From contig NMRA01001026.1 of assembly GCA_002633005.1 (NCBI GenBank), positions 38,044 to 66,434 of the forward strand: a stretch of DNA of 28,391 nucleotides. Reading direction: 5' to 3'. This document shows positions 1 to 8,880 of this stretch, piece after piece (the first letter of the stretch is position 1; each line of letters starts with the position of its first letter). The translations under genes and the position numbers were made by a program. Source of the stretch: Phoronis australis (lineage: Eukaryota; Phoronida; Phoronidae). The notes under the pieces are model-generated. The model was not told where the DNA came from and searched no databases. It was given only the letters and a program-made list of their open reading frames with translations.

Positions 1-177
1 CTCCCGAGCTTGATTGCATCTCACCTTTCGGATCTGAATGACCAAATTGCCCCGTTCTTGCACACACAACTATTAATCAGCGACTGGCTTGCCCGTGTAT
101 CAGAACTGTATAAATCACAACGCTGCGATACTAAATCATGGAACAACTGGATTGCTTGTAAGTGTGGAATATTGTAG
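1..177 (+). CDS. 3' end of an unrecognised protein-coding exon, partial at the window edge
   Basis: Reading from base 1 in frame 1 gives 58 codons ending in TAG at 175-177, with no start codon inside the window. The predicted tail contains DLNDQIAPFLHTQLLISDWL and ends WNNWIACKCGIL. Composition is protein-like (amphipathic, two Trp close together), but I do not recognise a family. A canonical AATAAA lies 15 bases after the stop, which fits a terminal exon or the end of a transposon gene. An alternative is that the final codons already belong to an LTR: TGT near 160 to ACA near 301 could bound a short LTR containing the AATAAA. A frame of this length at an edge could also arise by chance, so confidence is modest. 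Confidence 0.35.
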   Translation, partial: LPSLIASHLSDLNDQIAPFLHTQLLISDWLARVSELYKSQRCDTKSWNNWIACKCGIL

Positions 178-191
178 TTATATATTCTAAC

Positions 192-197
192 AATAAA
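192..197 (+). promoter_or_regulatory. Candidate polyadenylation signal AATAAA
   Basis: A perfect AATAAA lies 15 bases downstream of the TAG that closes the window-edge reading frame. It is in AT-rich sequence, and its position suits 3'-end formation of that transcript. Confidence 0.4.
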
Positions 198-308
198 CCC
201 ATGTATTATTCACCAACTTTTAGTTTTCAATATCACCCTCAGTCCGCACCGGGCTCGTAAAATCGGGGCGCCTTGGTCGTAGATACCGCCCCCGTTACAA
301 TACAAAGA

Positions 309-611
309 TTAACCAGACTCTGGCTGGCGACTGACTGCCGCGAAGTCGACATCGGCGAGTGCCTCAGTTAACAGGCAGCGGTAGAATAATCATGTAATAA
401 TCGTTAAAATGATCACAAACCTTACCTTTGTATGAGGTCGTGCTCACTTCCTCTCATAGAAGCACCCTTTTTACGCAATCTCAGATTCAGTTGGCACTGC
501 TGCAAGCCATTTCACCATGTATTTAAAGGGCTCGCGAAATCGAGGCTGTTAATCTATCACCACTAGTACACGCACGCCCTCTAGTGATTTTAGATTTTCC
601 GAATAGCCCCA
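309..611 (+). repeat. Interspersed repeat A, copy 1 (most complete)
   Basis: This segment, from a TTAA at 309-312 to the motif AATAGCCCCA, is shared with 7671-7903 and 16314-16607, all in the same orientation. Shared landmarks include ATCACAAACCTTACCTTTGT, CAGATTCAGTTGGCAC, AAAGGGCTCGCGAAATCGA and CACCACTAGTACACG. All three copies stop at the same AATAGCCCCA boundary, and the following bases are unrelated, which defines one end of the repeat. No open reading frame or pol III boxes were seen. It is probably a non-autonomous element of unknown class. Confidence 0.8.
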
Positions 612-624
612 TTTTCCTCGGTAA

Positions 625-720
625 TTTTTTACACCGGCGTTTCTGATTGGCTAGTCGAATTCTCAACAGGCAGCGCTTTACGCAAACAAACTGGCATGAC
701 TGATGGACTGAAGTGTAAAC
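625..720 (+). repeat. Short interspersed repeat B, copy 1
   Basis: About 96 bases are nearly identical to 1145-1240, for example TTTACACCGGCGTTTCTGAT, CAACAGGCAGCGCTTTACGC and AAACAAACTGGCATGACTGA. The unit begins TTTACACC and ends AGTGTAAA, so its ends form short inverted repeats (TTTACAC/GTGTAAA). This resembles a very short MITE. The similar minus-strand peptides read from both copies are a by-product of the repeat. Confidence 0.75.
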
Positions 721-1144
721 ATGGTCTGTTGTACATACAAATCGGTGCTTAAAATTTATGTTCATGAAATGTGAAGCCTAGAAATTGTGATTGCGCCTTT
801 TCGGAATGCATCTTTCTACTGTCGATGACTTTTGTTTACGATAGTGTCCTTTATTCATACAGTATGAATAACACACCGGTTAAATCGGCCAGATATGTGT
901 TTATTGTACATGTATGTTCTTCAAGCACGCGGCTATTAAACATCACTGAAGAAACGGATTAGTTGCTGCGACGCCACTTGCATGGCAAGGCTAAAGATCG
1001 TTCACAGTCCGCCATTTTTCACGGTGTTATAAAGCTAACCAATGACTGCAGAGGTTACATCGACCAATGCTAAAGCGCGTGCCACTGCGTGATACCTGCG
1101 TGCTGACTGGTCTAAGCGGTCACTTATAACTTTCATCGGGAATT

Positions 1145-1240
1145 TTTTTTTTACACCGGCGTTTCTGATTGGCTATTAGAATTCTCAACAGGCAGCGCTT
1201 TACGCAAACAAACTGGCATGACTGATGAACTGAAGTGTAA
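1145..1240 (+). repeat. Short interspersed repeat B, copy 2
   Basis: This second copy of the 96-base unit is in direct orientation about 520 bases after copy 1. It differs by only a few substitutions, such as CTAGTCG versus CTATTAG and GATGGACTG versus GATGAACTG. It is preceded by a run of T and bounded by TTTACAC/GTGTAAA ends. Confidence 0.75.
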
Positions 1241-1601
1241 ACAAAGATACTATATTGACACCTTTCCGTGAGATATGGAAATTCTTCAAAATAAGAGAGC
1301 TTCCCACCTAAAACGAATTGGGAGTGTTGCCATAGCATTTCCCAGGCCTGATTTTTTCGAATACATGTTTTATCTAGTTCACTGCAGTCGGAAACTCAGT
1401 GCGGCAGACGGCATCCAGAACTAGCGGAGGTATAAGCCGGCGTGGTTCTTAATAATATGTTGCCAAGGAAAATGATTATTTTTAGTATGAAATGGAGGAC
1501 TTGTATCCAGAAAGTTTGCAAGTACAGACACTCGATGCTGATTTGAAATCAAACCTTGGGGGTCCAATAACATGTAGTGACGCAGTCCCGTAGAGTTCAA
1601 G
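1241..1601. other. Stretch with no supported feature
   Basis: Between repeat B copy 2 and the first recognisable LINE sequence I see no gene, RNA or repeat copy. The LINE may extend into the right end in unrecognisable form. Confidence 0.5.
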
Positions 1602-1855
1602 TATTTTAAAAAGACGTCTCGCCGTTTATAAATCTTTTAACTAGTTTTGAGAGGGGGCCCTCTCCTGACCATACTGCGTCAAGGCGTCATTACTTTGATT
1701 CCGAAGGACAAGAACTCAAGAGAATACATTATGAATTGGATATTATTTTTACTTCAGTAATTCAGGATACGAATTATTATCTTAGGATATTGCCCAAAGG
1801 TCTTCAATAAATTCAACGCAACGAAATTTAAACTGGATTTCTTACCGTTTGTTTT

Positions 1856-2128
1856 ATGAGAGAAAATACTAGGGTGATTTATAATATCCTACAGTATCCT
1901 CGAGTCAACTATATTTTCTGTCCTGAGGTTTTAATTGATTTGGAAAAAGCTTTCGATTCTCTGTCTTGGGGATTTCTAAAGAAAATTTCGAATCCTTTTG
2001 ATTTTGGTGACGATGTCATTCGATGGTTTATAATACAAAATGAAAGTGTACAAGTTTTTGTTATCCTGTATGGATTTATATCAAGCTACTTCAATATGTC
2101 TGGGGATTCCGGACAGGATCGCTTGTGA
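1856..2128 (+). pseudogene. LINE reverse transcriptase fragment, motif A region
   Basis: A 90-residue open stretch holds LIDLEKAFDSLSWGFLKK, the RT motif A block in which the first Asp is a catalytic metal ligand. It continues into GDDVIRWF and the Ser-Glu-Tyr-Phe-like segment that precedes motif B. The motif B block (normally RGxRQGDPLSP) is damaged by a frameshift near 2105-2130. The true frame also extends upstream beyond a stop just before 1859. This is a relic of the 1602-3905 element, not a host gene. Confidence 0.8.
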
Positions 2129-2133
2129 CCTGA

Positions 2134-2167
2134 CCCCTTTAGTTGTGCCCCAAAACTAAAGGGGCAC
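2134..2167. repeat. Perfect 11-bp hairpin at the LINE/insert junction
   Basis: CCCCTTTAGTT (2134-2144) pairs with AACTAAAGGGG (2154-2164) across a 9-base loop. An overlapping alternative stem pairs GTGCCCC (2145-2151) with GGGGCAC (2161-2167). It lies exactly where LINE similarity stops. Confidence 0.7.
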
Positions 2168-2169
2168 CT

Positions 2170-2860
2170 ATGTTGAGAAAATGTGACAATGAAAAAGACG
2201 TAAAACTACAATGTATGCTCTTTAAAATGCATTTTTAAGAAAATTATTCATTCATACTTACAGACAATATAAACAAGCAGTAAAACTGAACTGGTATGAT
2301 TGTGAACAATTAATGTTAATATTATCTGCTTCCCACACACTCACATTCAACCTGGGTCATATATAACATTTTCAATGTTCTGCAAACAGAAGAACAATAG
2401 GGTTCATCCTCTAAAACGTCATATTTACTTGAACTCAAGTTTTTGTGAAAACTCCCAACAAATGAAGGCAATACCTTTTGACCAACAACTTCGTATCCAT
2501 TGTACACTAATTTAGTGACATTTTGCCGACGAATTTTTTCTTTCAAACTTACTGATTTATTTTGTTGGCTTTTCTCCTGGGTCAATTCAACTAGTAAGGG
2601 TTCCTGTCGTGGCATCTCTTATAGACTCCTCACGCAAAATAGTTAATTCGGCGGACAGCTGTTCATCAAAAGCAGAAGATTTCGTAATTTCATTTATCAT
2701 TACCAAAATATTAGTTTGCATTTCCAAATGTCTCAGGCGAAAATCTTACTTTTTCATTTGTTAAATTAAATTGTTTCAGATCGTATTGTTAAAAGGAGCA
2801 CTTCAAAACGTAAGGAGTCGTGAATTGGGGGGTACAAGTCATCATTTTGGATATCATCTG
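2170..2860. other. Probable nested insertion inside the LINE, class unknown
   Basis: LINE similarity is lost after about 2150 and resumes just before the ADD motif at 2922. The excess is about 650-700 bases over normal motif B-C spacing. I could not find terminal inverted repeats or a target-site duplication, so the boundaries are approximate. It contains a minus-strand open stretch (2322-2615). Confidence 0.45.
2322..2615 (-). CDS. Unrecognised minus-strand ORF fragment inside the nested insert
   Basis: This 97-codon open stretch is rich in Lys, Ser and Glu. Its middle contains TKLVYNGYEVVGQKVLPSFV, which looks like a folded-domain segment rather than random translation. A second plausible peptide, AFDEQLSAELTILREESIRD, is read on the same strand in another frame just upstream (about 2612-2680). 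The coding sequence may therefore have continued upstream before a frameshift. There are no membrane segments or zinc ligand clusters. I do not recognise the family. It may be the remains of the nested element's protein. Confidence 0.3.
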   Translation of the reverse strand: MPRQEPLLVELTQEKSQQNKSVSLKEKIRRQNVTKLVYNGYEVVGQKVLPSFVGSFHKNLSSSKYDVLEDEPYCSSVCRTLKMLYMTQVECECVGSR

Positions 2861-3548
2861 TTCAAATTTGACTCTTTATTGTAAGGAAGTGCTATACACA
2901 AATTCAATTTAATGCAAATGTGCAGATGACACCGTACTCTTTCTATGTGGTTCAGAGTGCACACACTCCTGCGTAGAGTTCAATAACGCTAGGACATCGC
3001 AAGAAAAGCAAGACTGCGAGATATTGCAATGTATTTTAAACGAAATCACGTTATTTTGGCTAATTCTTTTAAGCCACGAGACAGCTACAGAACTCTACCC
3101 TGATCTTCTCTACCAGTTTGCAATGTATTCTAGCTTAACGCCTTTGTTAAAACAAACCTGCCCATTTATGGACCTAAGCTTTGTTGCGAAGAGATTTAAA
3201 ATGGGCAAATACACACTTCATGTCCTTTGGAATCAATTTTGGTCACTTTTCAGGCCATGATACACTTAAATTATGCAAAACTCTTTGAAATTAGAACTGG
3301 TTTTAAGAATGGTCAAAATGAATTTAACCGACTTCGACAAGGCCAGTTGTGAAGGCGTTGTTGCCAAAATTGATTGTTCAGTGTAAAATTGATCAATTTT
3401 CACCCTCGAGTTACATGTCAAACTAGTAATCAGGTTTTAATTGAGCTACTTCCCATTCTAAAAAATGCGAGATAACCGTGGTTGGTAACACACAGTCTTG
3501 GAAAAATTAAATAATTCATTGTTGTACTTCTGATGTTCAGACTCGGAT

Positions 3549-3761
3549 TTGAAACTATGGTCGAAACCCTTAATTGCAGAACATCGGTGTTTGCCAGTCG
3601 CCTTCGTGTGCTGTTTCTGTGAGCAAAAGGAGACACTTTTACATTATTTTGTATCCGGAAGGCTCATTTTGGTATCGTTTAGAATCAAGAATGACGGATC
3701 AGCTAGAGTAATACAATTAAACACACCTACTCACGCCTTTGTTTGGACACCCTATCTGTAG
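3549..3761 (+). pseudogene. LINE ORF2 C-terminal cysteine-motif fragment
   Basis: The 70-residue stretch contains CCFCEQKETLLHYF, matching the C-x2-C...ETxxHxF pattern found near the C-terminus of L1/Tx1-type ORF2 proteins. The downstream Cys of the usual motif appears lost (VSGRL in its place). Further downstream, an Ala-Lys-Tyr-Tyr segment (about 3789) and a VREYQALEK segment (about 3855) also fit the family's C-terminal end. This is part of the 1602-3905 relic. Confidence 0.6.
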
Positions 3762-3973
3762 ACTGGAATATGATTTAATTATGTGTATGGCAAAATATTA
3801 TTAGTATAACTAACGGTTGCAAAACACAAATACCCAATTTTCAACTCGTGTTGTTAGGGAGTATCAGGCCTTGGAAAAAGTCATTAACTACTGTATTAGT
3901 TGAAGCGTGAACATTTCAAGACAAGGCGATTGATCTAGTTGGTTGGTGTACCATTATAAACTTCTCAACAGTC

Positions 3974-4857
3974 TTTTAATGCCACCCGATTTAATTAGTC
4001 TTTTTTATCGTCTTAATAGGTCTATCGCCTCTTATACGGTCGACCTCACCTTGCCGAAAGGTGTCGCGTTAACCTGTGAGGAAGGTGAGAAACGACGCAG
4101 CGACGTCAGTGGTTCATCTACAGAGAGAAAGCCACTTTCTCGCTTGTCCGAACAATGAAGCTTTGAAGAAAGCGGGTGTATCGTCTTTTTCGACTTCCTC
4201 GAGAGCCCGAAATGCTTAGGAAGTGACTCACGGTAGTGAAGAATGAAAAGTACGCAGTTAATAGCAAGTACGAGGCCGTGAAACATCTCCGTGTCTGTGG
4301 CCGGCATTTCGTCGACAGTGATTTCTCTGACGAATTCCGACTTACCAAAGAACTATCCATACGTTCCGTTGCCTTTTCATGATCACAGCACCACTCTAGT
4401 ATTTCTTGATCAATGTATTCTGGTTCGAACTGATAGCCTGCGAAACCTAACGATCCGAACCGTGAGGTGTTCGTTGGATGAGCTCTCGATTGGCGCCAGG
4501 CGAGTTGCCATGTAGACGTTTATTATTCCGCACAATGTTTCAAAATGAATTAATCTCACCCTAACCAATGCTTATATAAAACTGACACAAAGTCTGTCTC
4601 ATTAGATACAATTTGTAATGCCTTTGGAGTATTCGTGAGTGCAAATGTTTTGAGAAGCCAGCCGAATAAACCACTGCGTTACCGGCTTTAGATACAATAA
4701 AGGTAATTGACCGGGCACCGAGGCCGTGTGAGCGCATGCTAATTCAGTGTTTTCTGACACAAAGCTCTTGTGAAACAATAACTCGATTTTATATGCTATG
4801 GTCACATGTTAGGGGAATCATTGTTACTGTACAACCTTTGCCCTGACGGTTCTGTGG
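3974..4857 (+). mobile_element. Truncated Kolobok-like (THAP/TTAA) DNA transposon, 5' portion
   Basis: This is collinear with 14712-15649, including ATGCCACCCGATTTAATTAG at the left, GTCGCGTTAACCTGTGAGGA, the THAP segment, and the right portion GGGGAATC...TGCCCTGACGG. The left terminus is damaged: where the other copies read TTAA(A)GGAGAATGCCACCC, this one reads TTTTAATGCCACCC, missing GGAGA. Similarity stops near 4857, so the right third and right terminal repeat are absent. It begins about 70 bases after the LINE remnant ends. Confidence 0.7.
4130..4380 (+). pseudogene. Broken THAP-type zinc-finger exon (copy 1)
   Basis: Two frames together give a THAP C2CH finger. The first part reads ACPNNEALKKAGV (second Cys region). 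After a one-base shift comes RLPREPEMLRK, then an in-frame TGA where Trp is expected, then VVKNEKYAVNSKYEAVKHLR and VCGRHFVDSDF, which carries the distal Cys-x2-His pair. The final hydrophobic box (PYVPLPF) is seen nearby in another frame. THAP fingers bind DNA in P-element and Kolobok transposases and in several host proteins. The frameshift and nonsense mutation show this copy is dead. Confidence 0.7.
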
Positions 4858-4986
4858 AAGTAAGGTTTCCCATGAAACCATAGATTAACTACGAGTGTTT
4901 AAATTTTTAATTATTGGAGCTAAGTTTCGTAGACTTCAGAATTTCTGAAAGGAAGCTACAGTAATCACGTGATACGCTTATAATTA

Positions 4987-5225
4987 TCGTTGACCAAAAG
5001 GGTGACCGTTACGCCGTTCAATTACGTAATCTTGTTAAAGATGTGAAATAATTATTTAAAGGCGCAAAGTACTTATTTGTGACGTAAAGTAAGCACTTAA
5101 CGCCGCTAAATGTTACTTTACACCGAAAATAATTACATTAGTACACCTCTCAATAATTAATTTACGCCTCTAATTAACTTACGCAGGAAATTTACGGGCG
5201 TAACGTTCACCCATTAGGCCAACGA
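4987..5225. mobile_element. MITE with about 30-bp terminal inverted repeats and TA flanks
   Basis: The left end TCGTTGACCAAAAGGGTGAC continues into CGTTACGCC. It matches the reverse complement of the right end, TCGTTGGCCTAATGGGTGAA continuing CGTTACGCCC, with only a few mismatches. Both ends are flanked by TA (4985-4986 and 5226-5227), consistent with a Tc1/mariner-type target. The interior (about 180 bases) has no ORF. It repeats the hexamer TTACGC/GCGTAA or TTACGT many times in both orientations. Confidence 0.8.
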
Positions 5226-5227
5226 TA

Positions 5228-5700
5228 TGTAAGACAGCGTTTTCCCGTTCACTGACTTTACCAGACGAAGGGGGTTCTGAGCGTGTGATAACATCTAGCT
5301 TCTTTGTTAACTGTCAAGCACAGTCTTTTGTCTGTTATGACAACAGGCACGACAATTATCTACCAGGCTTATTACAGACCACGTGTGAACACCGACAAAC
5401 CCAGAGTGAATTGGTACATTCGGAAAGAATAGATTATCGTAACTTCGGTTGCAGTTGGGCGATTTTGGCTAATCAAAAACTAAACATGAGCACCATTTGA
5501 CGAGGATTTCAGAAATGCTATTGGTTTATGTTCAAATATGTTATAACTTAACTTTTATTTTAACAGCACAGCCCAGTCAGGCTAGATACGATCTTATTGA
5601 AGATTAGAGCAATTATCGAATAAAAGATAACTGGCCCTCCAACCATGAATGTCAGAATGGAGTTAATCAGTCGTGTAAGATATTGGCTACAGGGGTAAAC
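5228..5700. other. Stretch with no supported feature
   Basis: Short frames occur here but none has recognisable motifs, repeat copies or codon structure. Confidence 0.5.
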
Positions 5701-5702
5701 TT

Positions 5703-5741
5703 CCCAACTTGTTGTTGGGTTACAGAATCGAACAAGTTGGG
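5703..5741. repeat. Perfect 11-bp inverted repeat
   Basis: CCCAACTTGTT (5703-5713) and AACAAGTTGGG (5731-5741) form a perfect 11-bp stem with a 17-base loop that itself starts GTTGGG. Function is unknown. Confidence 0.7.
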
Positions 5742-5873
5742 TTCAACGGGAAAACGCCGTAATGATTGCGACATCTTGCGAAAGCGTTCTCACAAGCTTC
5801 TCGCGTCTACGAAGCGCACGCCTGTTTCTATGCGCCCACATATTTATGAGTCAACACATTATGCCGTCATCCC

Positions 5874-5891
5874 CGTCCGTCCGTCCGTCCG
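5874..5891. repeat. (CCGT)n microsatellite
   Basis: About four to five tandem CCGT/GTCC units. The six-frame reading gives the Arg-Pro-Ser-Val pattern produced by such repeats. Confidence 0.8.
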
Positions 5892-5929
5892 GCGTCCGCT
5901 ACTCTATCTCACTGAGTCCAAAACCCTTT

Positions 5930-6430
5930 GACGAATATGTTCACGAAATTTTGTACGTGTTCCTTTTATAGATGGGACGGCATGAGCGAACTTTTGGACG
6001 GATCCCGGCGACTACTAGTGTGCCCCCTAGTGTCAATTTTAGTTTTTTTACGTTTACCTCAAAGGTCCTCAACGGATTTTCATAAAACTTGGAATATATG
6101 CTTCTATTGGTGAGATGAATCTATCCTCTCGTTTTCGGATGGTATTTTGGGCCACCTAGTGGCCATTTTTGCTGTTTCCGTATCTGTCTTTTGCTGTCCA
6201 CCCCTCTATAAGGCAAACCATCCTAAGGATGTGCTCTCAGCGTGAAGAGGACCGGCGGTTGACGATGACTTCGAGTCCTGTGGCGCCTCCTAGTGTTAGT
6301 TTCGTTTTGCGCTTTTAGCTGTACTCCCAATAAACGAGTAAGCGTATTTAAGTGAAGCTAACAACAGACGACTTTCAGGAAGATCCAACGAACGTTGTAC
6401 CCCCTAATGGCCATTTCATTTTTTCTATTC
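5930..6430 (+). repeat. Degenerate tandem repeat, period about 117-131 bases
   Basis: A CCxCCTAGTGxxxxTTT-type core recurs at about 6025 (CCCCCTAGTGTCAATTTTAG), 6153 (CCACCTAGTGGCCATTTTTG), 6284 (GCCTCCTAGTGTTAGTTTCG) and 6401 (CCCCCTAATGGCCATTTCAT). Flanking similarity between units is weak, so this is an old array. No gene is supported here. Confidence 0.55.
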
Positions 6431-6819
6431 ATGAAACGGGTAGCATAGCATCGGCAAGAAATAAATAATGGCACTTATTTCCGAAAGTTTCTAATCCCGT
6501 AAAACACGTTTGCGTTATTTTTAAGGGGGGATTATTTAATTACTCGTAATTGGTGTTTTTAAAGTCAAAATGACCCATTATATTGAACACTTCCGCACCC
6601 TTAAGTCCCCCGCATCTCCCGAAAAATAACTGTTACGCATCCAGTCACCCGGTGACTCAATGACATCGGCCTTACCGAGACAATTCTCGAACGTTTTTTA
6701 GCAGATGAGATCATCAAGTGCTAAATGAAACACTTTCTGCTTTACTGCTTGTATTAATTTCCTTAGTTACAATGCTCACCTAGGTTGTTACATCGCGTTT
6801 ACTCTGGCAACTGAACTCT
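6431..6819. other. Stretch with no supported feature
   Basis: AT-rich sequence without a convincing reading frame, RNA gene or repeat copy. Confidence 0.5.
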
Positions 6820-6873
6820 GAATGGATCTTGACCAAGCACCTTGACCTACATTTTGCTGCGGCCGACGTCACA
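6820..6873 (+). repeat. Left arm of a 54-bp inverted pair
   Basis: From GAATGGATC to GACGTCACA, this is the reverse complement of 8824-8880. It includes 27 consecutive identical bases centred on TTGACCAAGCACCTTGACCT. The arms could be terminal repeats of a 2.06-kb element, or two independent copies of a short repeat. Confidence 0.7.
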
Positions 6874-7666
6874 AGAATGGTGTAAAATTGAGCCACAGGT
6901 CACGAGAGTTCATGAACCAGAAAATTTATGTCCCTGATCAGTGGCGTATTTGTGTGGAAAATAAATCTTTGTGTCCGACGTTGAATCAACTCTTTGTTTC
7001 CCGTTTTGTAATAATTATTTTTAACTATATATAGGAATTAAGATGAAGGCTTTTAGAAAATCTACGCTGTTGAGGTTGCTTGGCCTAAATGCGCCGGGAT
7101 AAAATATAATATTCTATTGTAACGGGAATCGGTGGAGCGACCAGCACCGATCTACTTAGTTTCTAAAATGTCGACTGTTCGTAGCCGATAAAAATATTTG
7201 CAGTGTTGTGTACTTTTTCACTCGTTCGAATCACATACTAGAGAACCATGGTGACAACTTATAGAGAGTGATGAAGAAGATAAATATACTGAATTTTATT
7301 ATGCAATATATATGAAACACAAATCTACAAACTCACAACTCATCGCTAACTTCCGTCGACATCGCAGCTTTAACTTTTAACCCAAAGAATTAATAAACAA
7401 GAAGTATTTAAAAGGCCCAAACAGTTAGTTTGCTTGGCTGAGATTCCTTGCGGATGGAGTCGAGACCCGGCAGAATCCGAAGTTTTAGCGCGAGGGGCCC
7501 ATTTTTATAGGCTTATTCGCACCGCGAATGTTCCAAATTACGCTAAAATAGGGGTCTCAAGATAAATGTGAAAACCAATCAGAATAGAACTAAAAATTTC
7601 GTCATCGGAAGCTCCATATAAGGAATTGACCATCTTACACCCCTTTAAAATATAATAACACACTCT
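6874..7666. other. Stretch with no supported feature
   Basis: No gene, RNA gene or recognisable element. It ends at an ambiguous base N at 7667. Confidence 0.5.
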
Positions 7667-7670
7667 NCAT

Positions 7671-7903
7671 CGGTAGAATAATCATGGAATAATCGTTAAA
7701 ATGATCACAAACCTTACCTTTGTATGAGGTCGTGCTTACTTCCCCTCATAGAAGCACCCTTTTTACGCAATCTCAGATTCAGTTGGCACGGCTGCAAGCC
7801 ATTTCACCATGTATTTAAAGGGCTCGCGAAATCGAGGCTGTTAATCTATCACCACTAGTACACGCACGCCCTCTAGTTGTTGTAGATTTTCCGAATAGCC
7901 CCA
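7671..7903 (+). repeat. Interspersed repeat A, copy 2 (5'-truncated at an N)
   Basis: Nearly identical to copy 1 from CGGTAGAATAATCATG to AATAGCCCCA. Similarity starts four bases after an N at 7667. The first roughly 65 bases of the repeat are missing. High identity to copy 1 suggests recent activity or an assembly effect. Confidence 0.8.
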
Positions 7904-8823
7904 GTGTGGCCAAGCAACATATGAGTCGGTCAAATAAACCAGTTTTTACTCTTCAATCGTCTAGGTTTTCAGCGAATTCATTGGTCAGTAGTTGTCATAA
8001 CGTTCACCCGATAAACTTCATATAATAAATTTATTTCACCATGCGGTAAACTGCAGTTTCAACGACATAAGTCTTAGTTGGAGTTCGGGCAAACACGACT
8101 GAGTGAGTGTCGACAGTCCCATTTGACAACAGGTGCATTAGGATAATGAAATTTAATCTTTTATGTCAAATATGCATAAAGAACTTTGACAATCACTTTT
8201 AGCTTTTACACAATTCCCAGTTGTGTACGTTGAGATTAAACATTCCGTAGACCCATTTTTCGGTGAGAAGTTAGTGCCTATACCTAGCTATGTTATTCAG
8301 CATTTTTAGTTAGGCAGTGAAGTGAAATTGATATCCCACTTTGTAGCCTACAGTATTGCAAACCTAACTGGGCAGCATGACCCTCTTGTCTTTGCCAACA
8401 CACCAGCTTTTAAAGCGGCTACTGATAAACCGGGCGCACTTTCCGCCAGAGATTTTGGCAACTCACAAACCATAATTTCTAATTAGGTTGAAATCCAACC
8501 ACCCATATTTTTAAATCATTCGTGAATTACACATGATGTACATGTTAGGTTTTATTCTTTTTAGATATTTTCGGTTTTTAGTGTTTCGTTAGCCAACAAT
8601 GATTCAGCAAACACAACGGCAGCTAATAGGGTTTTCCTAGAAGCGGCTGTAACATTTTTTGTACTTTCAACACTAAGGCAAAAGAGACTGGTTTCAATAT
8701 ATATGAGTATCTATTTAATACAGCTACTGGCATGCACTATAAACATGTTGGTGGTCATTATTAATAACAGCTGACAGTATAAACAAAGAGGGAAGCACTG
8801 AGCTTATCATGTTGCAACGGCGG
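7904..8823. other. Stretch with no supported feature
   Basis: Low-complexity AT-rich tracts and short chance frames only. Confidence 0.5.
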
Positions 8824-8880
8824 TGTGACGTCAGCAGCTGTAGCATGTAGGTCAAGGTGCTTGGTCAAGATTCTCCATTC
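8824..8880 (-). repeat. Right arm of the 54-bp inverted pair
   Basis: TGTGACGTC to CCATTC is the inverted counterpart of 6820-6873, with a perfect 27-base block around AGGTCAAGGTGCTTGGTCAA. The short frame overlapping it (8825-9034) is not supported as a gene. Confidence 0.7.

Larger units (their letters stand above)
1602..3905 (+). mobile_element. Decayed LINE (non-LTR retrotransposon, L1/Tx1-like) ORF2 remnant, 5'-truncated and interrupted
   Basis: Pieces of a LINE ORF2 protein appear in the expected order across several plus-strand frames. GVITLIPK followed by DKN.R (about 1683-1720) is the fingers-region signature. NTRVIYNILQY and LIDLEKAFDSLSW (about 1864-1970) form RT motif A. RGFRTGS-like sequence (about 2098-2122) is motif B. 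ADDTVLF (2922-2942), with Tyr before ADD replaced by Cys, is motif C. FGINFGHFSG (about 3226) is a thumb-like segment. The C-terminal knuckle CFCEQKETLLH lies near 3612-3645. In-frame stops and frameshifts are frequent, so the copy is dead. Endonuclease and ORF1 are absent. The spacing from motif B to C (about 800 bases instead of roughly 150) shows a later insertion. Clade assignment is from motif style only. Confidence 0.82.

Noticed and set aside
523-1338. Two minus-strand ORFs sharing a 30-residue peptide
   Set aside because: The shared peptide is only the translation of repeat B, which is present twice; the surrounding residues are unrelated.
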